DNA of 64,000 nt from Persicaria tinctoria (lineage: Eukaryota > Streptophyta > Magnoliopsida > Caryophyllales > Polygonaceae), in contig JBANSL010000009.1 of the NCBI GenBank assembly GCA_037127255.1, positions 15,179,975 through 15,243,974 of the forward strand, read 5' to 3'. Below the pieces are notes generated by a model that did not search any database, was not told where the DNA came from, and was given only the letters and a program-made list of their open reading frames with translations. This document shows, in pieces, positions 33,136 to 45,399 of this stretch; within the stretch, counting starts at the first letter, position 1; each line of letters starts with the position of its first letter. A program made the position numbers and the translations under genes.

Positions 33136-36100
33136 TTGAGAAACCCTAACTCTCTCCTCTCTCAATCGCTCCCTTCTCTCTCAATCATGCGAGGAGGTGC
33201 ACCCCAGAGGTCTTCTCGCAATAATGCAGGCTCCAGACCACCACTGACTCCAACTAGTGCACCGATGAAGCCAGTACGGCCGACCTCTCCACTAGCTGCT
33301 TCCTCTCCAAGGACGGCGGCTCCAATGGTCGCCTCTCCTACCAGGGCTTCACCCCGGAGACATCAACCAACTGCACCCTCTCCATCAGTTAACCCTCCCA
33401 CTGCGGCCAAACCGTTGGTATGCCCTCCTATTAGATCGTCGCCTCGAAAACTTCAACCCACTACCCACTCTCCACTGCTAACCCATGCGCCAACTCCACC
33501 GGTCAACCCACTGCCCCCTACCACAGCATCACCCCGGAATCCTCAACCCAGTTGCCCCTCCCCACCGGTAACATCTCCTGTCGTTACGCCATCTCAACCC
33601 CCATTGAACAATACCAACCCAAGGAAAAGACCCACTGCCCCCTCTACACCGGTAACATCTCCTGCCGTTACACCGTCTCAACCCCCACTGAACAATACCA
33701 ACCCAAGGAAAAGACCCACTGCCCCTCCCTACCGGTGACGTCCCCTTTCCCAGCGGTGAGCTCCGAACCTTCTGCACTCACCCAACCCAATGCCTCTCAA
33801 CCTGGGGCCTCCACATCCTCGGCGGCAACTCTGCCGGCCTCCCAATCTCAAGTCGCGCTAGTGTCAGACAACAATGAAGATGAGTCATCCTCAGGGACAC
33901 AGAGACCAGCTTCTGAAAACAAGGACAACTCGGCTGCCGCCGGAAGTGAGGAATCTTCTAGGTGGAACAGAAAAGTTGCAATTCAACTTGTTAATGGAAC
34001 GTAAGTGGGATGAAAGTTTCTTTTCTTACATTTGTTCGGTTTCTGAATTTCCAATTTAAGTTCAATGTCTGTTGCTTATGATCAATGTTTGTTGAATCAT
34101 CAATGTTAGGGTGCTACTTATCAGGGGTTATGTTTGTTTTCATGTGTTAGGGTGCTTCTGATTAGGGCTTACGTGTTTCTATGTAAGTTTGGTTTTCATC
34201 TGTTGAACGATCAAGTAACCTTTGTTGCTTATGTGTTAGGGTGCTTATGTAGTTAACCTCTGTTGGTTTGGTTTGGTTTGGTTTTCATTTGTTTCTTTGG
34301 TTTGGTTTGGGTTGGTTTTCAAGTGCTAGGGTGCTTATGTTGTTATTTAGGTTTGGTTTTCATGTGTTAGTGTGTTATGTGTTCACTCAACTGATGCTAG
34401 TATAAATACTTGTATGATTGGATTCCTATTATTAGCCATTTATTAGCTAATACATCTCTTATTTTCTCTGTATGACCTGATGAAGATTCGATGCAACCAA
34501 TCCAACATTTGGAGTCCTGACGCAGATGATTCATTCACATTTTGATGGTCCATACATATGTTGGAGTGATGTTCCTGAACCAACAGTGGAACTATGGTGG
34601 GAGATGTTCAAGGTATAAAACAATTACATAACCTGATACTTTTATTATTTTTATTTGACTGAATCCATAATGTATATATACCAGCTCATTATTTCTCAAT
34701 ATGATCAGCATCGGTGTACATGGGATGAAAACATATACCCAGATTCAGTCGTTCACAAAGCTTTCAACACTAGGGGAGGGGACCACCTAAGGAACGCTTT
34801 TGGGAAGGCACGCACTAGAAGAACAAAAAAAAAGGCTACGTGGGTAAAGCAATTTATATGGGTGAAAATGTGGGAGGCATGGAGAAAGGAGGACAAGTTT
34901 ATACACCAATCTGAAGTGAACAAGAACAACAGAGTTATAACAGCAGAGAGGGGCAGTCCAATTTTCAGTGGCGGTTCGGTTTCAACAACCGTAATCAAGG
35001 ATCGGCTTGTATGCACTATATGTCCTCTGTCCTCCTCTTGTTTTCCCTTTTATTGTCTATGCATTTTATTTACCTAGTTATCTAAACTAATTTTCTGTTT
35101 TCACATAAGAATGAGCTTTGAAAGGACGCCACACCAAAGCAGACCTTTGAAAGGTTTCACAAAAAAAGAGATGGTTCTTGGGCAGGCGCTCAATGCCAAG
35201 AAACTGTGGTAACTTCATTTTTAACTGACCCTTTATTTTCTTAATGATTTTTGTTGTTTGATGTCCACAATCTAACCTGGCCTTTTTTTATTGCATTTCA
35301 AATCGTAATGTTGTTGTATGTTACAAACTCAAATGATGGATCATTGGTGTTGTCCTCTTTTGTTGTTGTACACGTGTTTCATGTTTGGCTATAATTGGTA
35401 TTGCCCCCTTTGATTTACTTAGCTACTGCATTGTTGTTTTGTTTATGAACTGGGGGGTGTTACTGCATGTGAACTGCTACTGTTGTTGTCTCTTCTAAAT
35501 CCAAATGTTGGGTCATCAGGAATTGGAACTGTCATCTCTTTGTTGTTGTTGTGCATGTGCTTTATACTTGGTTATAGGTTAATTCATGTGATGCTACTTC
35601 CACTGTTTTGTAGTCAGTTAGATAGCACCAACAGATTGATAATATAATGTTGGGTCTGTTGTGTTGTCAATTGCATTACAATCTACTCAGATGATGAAAG
35701 CAAGTATTTATGTTATAAGGTACTGCCTTGGTTTGGTTGTTTATTTCATTTTCATTCCTTTTATAGGACAAGTATATATGACCAACTGCTTGAAGAAGAT
35801 ACATTGGATGATGATGCAGTCTTTGATAATGGATCCCATTCGGTTGACACGAATGAGCTTTGGCTCAAAGCAACAGGTGGTGTGAAGAAAGGCCGGGTTG
35901 ACGACATGGGATCGGAGTCGCAACCCATCTTGTAGTCAGGTCACTAGCATTCTACATTTGGTTCTAGCAATTTGAAGGATTGCATGATGTCTGAACTCTC
36001 AACAATCAAGGAAGACTTGAGGAAAGAAATGGTGGAGTTGGGGGATCAAGTGCAGACACAAGTGGCCACAAATCTCAGGGAAAAGATGACATCCTTTGGA

Positions 36101-36175
36101 GATCGAATGCAGGAGACGCTTCTTACCAACATGAGGGATTTCTACAAGGGCAAACACCCATCAAAATCAAAGTAA
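33136..36175 (+). pseudogene. CACTA second gene, Transposase_24 (TNPA-like) family
   Basis: A Pro/Ser-rich N-terminus (start 33136 or MRGGAPQRSSRN at 33187) leads to exon 1 end at 34000|GTAAGT. Exon 2 (34486-34612) is FDATNPTFGVLTQMIHSHFD...WWEMFK. Exon 3 (from about 34683) contains the domain core KKKATWVKQFIWVKMWEAWR, then HQSEVNKNNRV and SGGSVST. Exon 4 (35110-35208) reads KDATPKQTFERFHKKRDGSW. Exon 5 (35767-36175) has LKATGGVKKGRV and a coiled-coil tail. This matches the plant Ptta/En/Spm 'Transposase_24' family; by analogy with TNPA it would bind subterminal repeats. Lesions: frameshift near 33725, a TGA in exon 4 and two TAGs near 35933-35948. Confidence 0.85.
33565..33732 (+). repeat. 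Two 84-bp tandem repeats in the CACTA gene 2 coding region
   Basis: The unit CCGGTAACATCTCCTG...ACTGCCCCCTCTACA begins at 33565 and 33649. 84 is divisible by three, so it encodes a repeated 28-residue Pro/Thr-rich block. The frame breaks just after the second copy. Confidence 0.9.
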
Positions 36176-36425
36176 GCAGGCTTCAGTGCAATGTGGTGGT
36201 TAAGACTTTTTTTGTTGTTTTGCTTGTGTCTTATAACTGTTTGGATTTGGATGTTTATCTTCTGGAATGTCAAAAACTAAGACCGGCTCAATTTGTGTCG
36301 TTTGCTTTCGAACTACTTTAGTCTAGACTTCGGTTATTGTTGTTAGATTGGATGATTGTTTCGTTTGCTATACTGTAGTCACATTATGACTTTTATGTAT
36401 ATTTTTCGTATCATATATATAATGC

Positions 36426-36939
36426 GGTCACAAGATCAGGCTAAGAAATATGCTACACGAAATTAGCCTCCAAAATAGCAACGACAAGATAACTGGCGCT
36501 ACCCACAACCTTAGCAACAACCCTGGCAACCACTTTAGCAACGACCCCACCAACGAAACTAGTAATGACCTTGACATCAACTTTAGCAATGGCCTTAGCA
36601 ACGGATCAGCAACAAACCAAGCTAGGTTCTTCACCAGTTTGCAGCCACGAACCCATCAACGAACTTAGCCACGACTTCAATTTTGGAGGCTATTTTCAAA
36701 CCGGGTTCGTAGCCACAACTACGGCATATGTCATCTACTATTAGCCACGGATGTAGCCACGAACATAAAATATTCGTTGCTAAAATACGTGGTTGACGGT
36801 CCGTCGTTGTTAGCTGCGAGGCATATAGCAAGGGATGGCCCGCCCGTGGCTGATTCCGTGCCTAACCCGGTTAGCAACGAACATTCGTGGCTAAATCCAT
36901 TGCTATTTGCCGTAGCTATTTCCTGCGTTTTTAGTAGTG
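36426..36939 (+). repeat. CACTA right subterminal repeats and terminus
   Basis: Dense short repeats (ACCTTAGCAACAACC-like, TAGCCACGA, TTCGTGGCTAAAT) end in CCGTAGCTATTTCCTG (36910-36925) and the terminal ...TTTTTAGTAGTG at 36939. The complement is the CACTAC terminus. Confidence 0.8.
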
Positions 36940-36943
36940 GGGT

Positions 36944-39900
36944 TGTAAAGACTGGAAAATTCTAAAATACTATTTTATTGAGGTATTGGTTTATGGTTGA
37001 CTTAATTTCTATAATTCATATTTTGAAATTTCATCCTCGAGCAACCTCTTTTATTCTAACTCTTTCGAAGCAAGTTCCGGTATTGTTTTAAATTGGAGTT
37101 TCGGACGGATTTTTATTCCGCCTTCATGTTTCGAGGTTGGGAATTATATATTGATTTAAGGTCGAGAGAGCGGGTTTGGGATTTATTTTTATTTGATATC
37201 GTTATTTGATTTTAGGACCACTTGTAGTTTGTTTCTTCCCTCCCTCCTTGTAATGGAATCCCTAGCATCCCCCTTCTGAGATTGGGTAAGCAAATACTTT
37301 CCTCCATCCTCACTTGCTTTCCCCCCTTTCTTGGTAAAGTGCCAAGAGAGCCTTGCTTTGCCTGCAGATCCCACGCCAAATGCCAACCCATTACCTCCTG
37401 TTGATTCCAGTAGAGCAGGCCTCCTGCAACACCCAACCAAATCCCCTTTTCATTTCATCCTAAATGCATCCCTCCCCATTATGATCTAGACCAAGCTCTC
37501 TCTTCACCTTGCCTTCAAAACTCAAACCTATTTTCAACTCACCCTCTCCCTCTTGCATTACTGTCCTCTGCAAGGATAGAACCACAAAAGAAACCCCTTT
37601 TCTCCTCTCCTCTTCCTCCCATTGTCCTTCTCCTTCCTATTGATCGATTGTCACCCCCGGATCACCGCCCTTGTGATTCATCACCACATCTCCACCATCA
37701 GTGCTCCTCCTCACTTCCTCCTTTCCAGTCACTGAGCCGAGCACATCTCTCGAGCGCCTCCGAGTCTGAGCAGCAGCACCTCCGCTAGGAGCCCCAGGCT
37801 CCTCCTTCCTCCGACGTCTGTGCAAACCGCCAACAGGACCCCTGTAGCCGCCAACGCCAGCCGAGCATCTCCCTCGGAAAACTTAGCCTCCTCCCTTGTC
37901 TTTTTAGCCAGCAACAGTCGAGCCTCCCTTCCTCCTTCGTGTCCGAGCAGCAACGATTGCTTCCCCGACGTTTCAGGCAAGCCCAGGAGCAGCCAAGCCA
38001 GCCGTCGGAGCCCCAATCGCGAACCATCACCGGCCTGTTTCCTCTCCAAGGTCGATTTCTGATTTTCTTATTCGATTCCGTTTCAAATCTTATCAAAATC
38101 CCGCTTTGCTCATCCCTTATCTCTTCCTAGGACTTTCCGGTGTTGATTCCGCCCTCGACGAACCCGAATCGGTTTCCGACGAAGATTTCCGGCGAAGATT
38201 CGAATCCTCGGTGAGACTTCTCTTCCTCCATCTTCCTTACTCTTGTTTCACTATTTCTGGGTGGAATTGGATCGGGGAGGGATTCCGATCAGATTGAGGG
38301 TGGTCGGGTGAGAGCCGCCGGCGAGTGTCTCCGTTTTCTCTCCTCTCCTTTCCGTACCAGTCGCGCTGGGCAGGTACTCTGTTCGTCTGTTTTAGGGGAA
38401 GAAGAGCGCCAGGAAGGGGATGGGTGTGGGCCGGATCCGGTTCTAGGGTGTCGGGTTATATCATTTATGGGTAAGTGAAGAACAGGGTTTGGTTTCGGGT
38501 ATCGGGTCAGGGAACCGGGTTTCCTCTTTCAGACATTGGGCCTTTTCTTCCTTTTCTGGGCCGGATCCGGATTTGGGAAAAGAGAGATGGCCTTGGGTTG
38601 ATTTATTAAAAAAGGGTGTTGTGTTGGGCCTTTTTCATGGGTTATTCTTGTTAATTGTTAGTTTTGTTAAGTGTTATGTTATATATATTATTATGACTTG
38701 TGATTTTATATTTCTGAAAATTATTATACACTATGAAAAGGATATTATTTATGTTGTGTATTATGTGATATTTTAAATAGCTAATTTTAGGAATTCTAAA
38801 ATGAATTATTGGCTTGTTTTACTAATAGGAATTGAAAAGAGGGTTTAGCTATGGTATTGCATTTTGGCTAAGTATTTCTTGGATAATTATTTAAAAAGGG
38901 TTAGCAAGTTACCCGGAATTATCTCTTAAAGGATTGATTGTCTTGAAAACCAAAATGCCGGAATATTTTGATGAACAAGATTTTTGGGTTGACATAGAAA
39001 ATTTGTTACTTCCTCTTGAATTTGGCCAAGTACGATTTGAGAAATTGTTTTAAAAATGAGTTGACTTAACTTGAGATCTAAGAGTTTGGAAAACTTCGGG
39101 AAATGAGTTTGGAAATATTGTTGGTAAGATTTATCGATGGGTTGATTGAAAACGAAATGATTTTGGTTCATGTTCATCATATCGGAAAGGTTTTGGAAAA
39201 CGGTTTCACTATCGGTTGGTTTTGAGTATGTTGAGAAATGGGAGTTTGTGTGTATGAATGATGGAACGGTAGCTTATGGAAATGGCTTGATGATAGGTGT
39301 GTATTGCTTTTGGATCGCTTTGGACTTGCATTTTGGCCCTTGCTTGTGTTATATTGCTGTTCTGCATCTTCAGGTAAGTTCCCTAGGGGGCTTACTCAGG
39401 TTGGACATTCATGCCTGTTGTTGCATTTTATGTTAGGTGTTGCATATGCATAAAAGCATGCCATGTAGTATCCTGTTTAGGTTCCACTAATTAAATGAGC
39501 ATCTCCTTACTTTATGCGGTTGAAACAGAATGGCCGTTATCTGTGATAGTCCTAGAGTCTTTGCTAGGGTCATAGGGTAGCCCAGCCTCATCGGGTACCC
39601 TGAGTCAATCGAGTCATGAACTTCCTTATATTATGAGATGCCTGTGGGCTTTATTGTGGAGCGGGTTAGGCATACGTGCCGCCCGATTATGATGGAATGC
39701 ATTCACGAGCTGGCCAGTCTCCGCCCTATCGGAAGGGGGTGGAGGTAGGAGAGGGATATGCCATTTGGCATTGTTTTGGGCCCTTTACAGTATTTTTACA
39801 CATTATTATGAAATAGGAGCATGTTAGTGTCTTTGACTTTCGTACTACTTAGAGCATCTTTATTAGGTATAACACATACTATGTGGCCTCAGCGAGGACT

Positions 39901-40330
39901 GCCGGTCCCGCATGAGTGGCTCGATCTGACTCCTTTCCTCGTTCTTTTTTTAAGTTATTTTCTGCAGATCTTGTTTGCTCTTTGCTTCTGTGACGGGAAA
40001 CCCTTTGGCGAATCGAAGAACCTAGCTAATATTCTAACTTGGTAAAATGTTAATCACTTGCTTATGATTTGGTTTGACCTGGGTTTGTCGTGGCATTTGT
40101 ATCCTATTTTTTCTTCCGCTTTACTTTCGGTTGAATTGGATTTTGCGACATAGTCTTAGGACAGGTAAAGGGTACCCAATGGCCCTTCGAGGTTTTTAGG
40201 GTTTGAAATCCCTCTTTCTACTAATCTTAAATGAGTTTGAAACCTTGACCCGTACCTGGATTGCAAGATCCGAACAAGGGGTTTCATCCCTTGAAACGTA
40301 ACCCGGAAATCATAATTCTGTGTCGTTACA
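36944..40330 (+). repeat. 5' LTR (3387 bp) of the long-LTR element
   Basis: Starts TGTAAAGACTGGAAAATTC, ends ...TGTCGTTACA. It contains a block at about 38139-38565 that the 3' LTR lacks, and lacks a ~65-bp block present in the 3' LTR at 45622-45686. The related LTR at 60770 has counterparts of both, so each LTR suffered its own deletion. The open frames on both strands here are not protein-like. The consensus splice donor CAG|GTAAGT is at 39371-39379. Confidence 0.92.
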
Positions 40331-40334
40331 AAGA

Positions 40335-40346
40335 TGGTATCAGAGC
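40335..40346 (+). other. Primer-binding site of the long-LTR element
   Basis: TGGTATCAGAGC, an exact initiator tRNA-Met-type primer site, 4 nt after the LTR end. Confidence 0.9.
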
Positions 40347-43300
40347 TGAGGTTGTGCAATTCGGGTACACAAGGGTCGAGTGTATGTTTTGGAAAACCGC
40401 CCATGAATTTCAAAGGATTGAAAATGTTTTAAAGGGGCAAAATGAACTTAAGATGCCTAACCTAAATTGGACTAAGTAATGAACTCGACTTATAATAAAA
40501 GAGAAAAACCGACCAAACAGGGACACGAGTGGGTAGTAAAGGCGGTAGACCACCCCTATTGGGTGTAGTCGGGAACGGTAGGCGAAATATCAGCTTGTTC
40601 TTTACAGATGGGTTGGGAGACTCAAATGAGATCATTATGAGTGTTATTAACTGATTCTGTGCTGAGTGCTTGCTATGCTAGAGATCTGATTTTGTATGCC
40701 TAACAATGAGTTGTGTATTGACATATCTGTCCAAACGGGATAGTGGGAGTACCCTTGTTTCTGTGTGGTCAAACCCAGCTTGTGTGGAACAACCTCTTCC
40801 ACTATGTTAACCTCTTGACGGTTCTATCTAGCCTTTTCTTGGATGTCAGTGTCTTCCACGGGAAATTGAGTTGGTAAACACATTGTGTCGGGAATCATGG
40901 TTGTATGTTAAGTTTATCTGAGTGAGTATTGGAAGTTCTGATGTCACTTTGAGTCAAAAGTAAGGTATTTTTGGGGTTGTCCTTCCTTATTTTTATGATG
41001 ATCAACCATTGTCTCTTTTCCATGAAGAGTTGTATCGGAGTCCCACGGGAAAGAAGGGTGATGAGTCGGTTGGGAAAAGTCAGTGATTGCCCTTAGGGAT
41101 CTCTGTCCGATTGTAATTGTGACTCTCTCTGAATTGCATGACATAATTATGTAATCTTTAGCATGTACTCTGCGAATGACCATTGGTAAAAAGCTACTCA
41201 TGTTGTTGCATCTATGATTGGTTACCTTGCTTAGGTCTTGTGTTATGTCTTGGCTTCTATCATGATTGTATGTTGTTATAGCATGTTTACTTGGCTTATT
41301 GATCGTATGAATGATTGGAAGCATGGACCATATGATATGAACCTACATGATCATTATTTCCTCCTGGATTAGGTTCATGATAGGGTGATTAACTCCCCTC
41401 TGTGTGAATGCTTGTAGATGATTGCCTTAGCATGCTGGGTGATGATGTGTTGATACTATTATTTCTTTTGTGACAAAATCTATAGCATGCTCATCTATTT
41501 TGTATTCGTCAAATTGACTGTTGTTGATGATTTTGCAAGTTGATACTGTGGTGTGATTGCTTGCGTTGAATGGAGAATATGTGGTATAATTGAGTTTTGA
41601 TGAATGCATGTTATCCTAGTATGTGTTGGGTTGAGCTCATGTCCCCGTATTCTAATCATATTGCCCATTAATTAGACTCGTATTATGCGTCATTTAACTT
41701 TTCTCATGCTTCTATATCGTGGAATATGAGTGATTGATTTCTTGCGTACCATTGTAATTATCAATTAAATGTTTATATGTATCATATGTTATGTTGAGCC
41801 ATTAGTATCATGTAGGACCCCTGGTTGTTGCTTGTGTGAATACCTTGTCTACATTATTGTTGATTCTCTCTTGAACTAGGTCCCTGATAGTGTGGTTCTC
41901 CCGTCCTTCTGTTCTCTTAACATGTTTCACTCATCCTGATTAGATTGATGTTGAATCTGATGATCAACTTGCTTTTCATAATGGTAAATCCTAGTATGTT
42001 GCCATGTTATCGTTTGGTAGTGTTCCCTATTACTCTATGATATCCTCTCGTGCTTGCATAGATGTATGACTTGGCACCTCGTATGATCACTCACCACACT
42101 ACATCATGTCTTCACATACGTAGGACGCATGAATGTTCGAATGAATCTAGTCGAGTTGCCTTGATTGTAGTCACATTTTGATATGTGATAGTAGTATCTT
42201 ATATGGCTTCTGCTTTTCACAATGATTACATGTTGTATTTGTTCCATAGATAGTTATCATTTTATATGCCTTCTAAATGCACCTCGTCACATGATTACAT
42301 GCCATCCTTGAACTATCACATGATCATTGCTTCCATAAGTGATAATTTTTATGACGTTCCTATGTGTTCTCTTCCAACGCGTAATCTGGTTATACCTCGC
42401 CATGCTATATTTGACTTCACTTGTTAGTGTGTATATCTTGCTCATGCATTGTCCGTATATGTGATACTTGCTCTTTTGCTAAATCCTGCATATCTCGTTT
42501 AGGGCAACTAGGCATTATGGCTTTCATGGAATAATAGACTGCTATTTTGCTTCGCATGCATCGATGTAGGCCTCAATCGCGTTTTTTAGAAATGTACATG
42601 TATGTCGTTGTTCCTTGAGATAGGTACATGTTAGTGTGGATTGATATGGTTGGTTTGCTTGTGATGAACTCTTGCTACTTGTCACAAATTATCACCTAAA
42701 TAGACTTCCATAAGGGCATCGTTGCTATTCTCGAGTCGGAATTTCGTCTCTAGTTGTTGTCTTTAGTTGTGGTTCGTTCTTGTCCCCGAAAGGAATTTGG
42801 GTTGTCCGCTCTTGTCACTCCCCTATCTTCACTAACTTGGACTCTTGCGCGATACATAAGACGAGCGACCGCATGGGAAAAGAGAATGAGGAGTTGGATA
42901 GTGATAGAACAGCGCAACAGAAGTGTGGGCCAATAACCCACGGGCCTCAGGATCAATGATATCGACGGAACGGGCACGCATCAAGAATTACAGTTACTGA
43001 GTAAGATATGGCTTGCAAGCGAGAGTGTTCTCCGTTCGAATTACTAACCCTTTTGAACTTGTTGACAATGATATTGCACTAACTTGGCGATGAGATTTAC
43101 GTGTTGATGTGCTGACTTGATGATGACTATACCCTGATTGCCTGTCATCTATGATGATATGATGTGATGCCTTATGGATCTAATGTACCATGATGTATTG
43201 ATGTGTTGCCAATCTAAGTTGCTAAGCATGATTTGAATTCTTGTACCTATAAAAGTATGAACTACAAATGTTGAGAACCTGAATTGTTGATCTTCTAAGG

Positions 43301-45399
43301 TTATGATGCAACTTGCTAGCTTGACTTTATTATATGCATATATGATGATTGTAATAATGATTGAGCATGATGGTAAATTGAGACTTGTTGACATAGTTGC
43401 AATAATTGATTATGAACCCATGATGCTATGTTTATAAATGTTGGTTGACCTGATGTAGATCTTATGTGTGATGATTTCATGATTGTTCTTCTTTAACCTG
43501 TGGGTGAGATCATTTGGTAGCGTGGTTGGAGAGTGGTGAAAGAATCTTGGGTAGTTGGGATGATCAATGGTATTAGGAGGTGAGTCGCGAGAAAGGGATG
43601 TTGGCTTAGGTAAGACTGAAAGAGCTTTGGAATTTATGAGAGGCAATGTTGGTGGTTCTGATGAGCTTCTAGATGATGCTGGTAATGTTTCGGGTGGTAC
43701 GAGGAGTGTAAGAGAGGGCTCGTGAATATTTAGGACATGGTGTTAGAGGGTACTTAGGTCCAAAGTTTGAGATAGGAGTTGGGTTCTTAGAGGTGGATGG
43801 TGTGGTAGTGTTTAGCGGAAGGAGGGGCGAGATTTGAGCATCAGGATGAATTGGGATTTCTTGGGAAATTTTGTCTGAGATGACGTTGGCGGGTCTAGAA
43901 GATCGAGGATTAGTCTTGGTTTGAGAGTGAAGATGGGCGAGTGGAGATTGTGTTTTATTTTGACTGGTATGATGTGAGGATTTTCTTGATTATGTGATTT
44001 ATTTATATCTGTTGGCATGATGTTAGATAGTGACCATGATAAAACCTGATATGGAATAACATTACCTGTTGAAACGCAATGTTAAAATCTAATTGGTAGT
44101 GACTAGTATCATCATGATATATTGATGTTTTGCTATCCTTTTATGTTGTTTTAGAAGCATGTTAGGATGTGTTGTGATATGATAATATATGAGATCATGA
44201 TGTGTTATTATGTGGAAGCATTATGTTTTATTATGAAGTAGTAAGCATGATATTATATTATATGGTCGGTAAGCATGATTATGAATATGTAAATGATGAA
44301 TATGGCTTGGGGCATGAATATGATTGAGTTATATATGAAATAATGGTGTCTGATGGCTAAATGATCGTTATATGGTGTGGTAACGAGTTAAGGTGGTGTC
44401 TTGTAGGGCATATTGACAATTTGATGATTTATATACTGCTTGATCTTTCTTTTTCTGAATCTTAATAGCATGCCCTTGTCGTGTTGATTTGTTAACGTGA
44501 TGAATATGTTCTACTTGGGTTGCGATATCGATATGCGATTGTGAGATTTGATGTGTACTGACGTAGTAACCCCATAACACCTAACCCGTTGATTTTTGGA
44601 CATGCGTGCTTACGTGATGAGTGATGAACATTTGATTACTCACTTGTGATGCCTTCAGTATGATATAGATATACCTTATGATTCTTAGTATGTCGAGGTT
44701 TGTTGTTCCTATGGTACTTGTTGAGTTGTGAATGATGTTGCATGATCTGGAAACTAGGAAGAGAATATGGGATTAGCCCTTAGAGGTGGATGATTCCACC
44801 TCCGAGCTTCTGAATTTGATTGATTGTTATGTGGGAAACTGATTTGGTTTTGGAGGATTTTGATGAAATTTGATCGAAATGATTTAACTTGTTTTGGTGT
44901 AAAGTTGCTTGGTTAAACGTCTTATTTGAAGATTTTGAGCGGTTTGAAAAGGAATTACTTGGAATTTTCAAGAATGAACGTTACCGAAAATTTCAACGAT
45001 TTTGAGGCTAATCTTTATTTTCGATTGTGGAATCACTTTAGAAACTTTTCAACCCCGGACAACTCTATGATACTTCACTAAGTGGATACAAGCATTTTAT
45101 TAGGGCGCTTGTAGGGTGCTTGCTAAGACCTAGTGATGACATTGTAGAACTTTTAGAGTTGTGGTACTTCCGAAAAGTCGAAGCAAGGATGTGATAGGGG
45201 CGCTTATTGCATACTTGTCAAGATCAATTGGAGATGTCACGACCGTGACTAGGATGTTGTGAGAATCCCGGAAGACGCAACCGAGATGATTACAAGATCC
45301 TTGGACATGGTCCTTGGACTCATAAATTTCGAACTTCATCCCCTTACTTTAAAATGATTTTAGTCTCGAGGACGAGACTTGTTTTTAGAGGTGGATGAA
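40347..45399 (+). other. Non-coding interior of the long-LTR element
   Basis: No gag, protease, RT, RNase H or integrase motif is seen in any frame. The plus strand is T/G-rich with many TGATG/ATGATAT phrases from about 41100 to 44700. A slightly different, less biased patch lies at 42740-42990. The last ~60 bases resemble the usual end of a gypsy interior. It would need proteins from another element to move. Confidence 0.65.

Larger units (their letters stand above)
4460..36939 (+). mobile_element. Nested CACTA (En/Spm) DNA transposon complex
   Basis: The right terminus is sharp: read inward from 36939 it is CACTACTAAAAACGCAGGAAATAGCTACGG (two adjoining parts). The left end keeps the inner part CAGGAAATAGCTACGG at 4481-4496, in the opposite orientation, behind a decayed outer end near 4460. 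Both ends are followed inward by several hundred bases of short subterminal repeats (TTAGCCACGA / TGCTAATAGCAACGA types). Between them lie, on the plus strand and in canonical order, TNP2-like and Transposase_24-like genes. Nested insertions (5430-17427 and 21067-30680) account for most of the 32 kb. No 3-bp TSD is confirmed because the left end is eroded. Both transposase genes are broken, so the element is not autonomous. Confidence 0.75.

Noticed and set aside
33529..33777. 82-codon minus-strand frame over the 84-bp repeats
   Set aside because: Produced by the repeat in the CACTA gene 2 coding strand.
37189..38130. Several 60-106-codon frames on both strands in the 5' LTR, repeated at 45643-46657 and, in part, at 61030-62250
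   Set aside because: They lie in GC-richer LTR sequence, overlap each other on both strands, differ by frameshifts between copies and show no domain.
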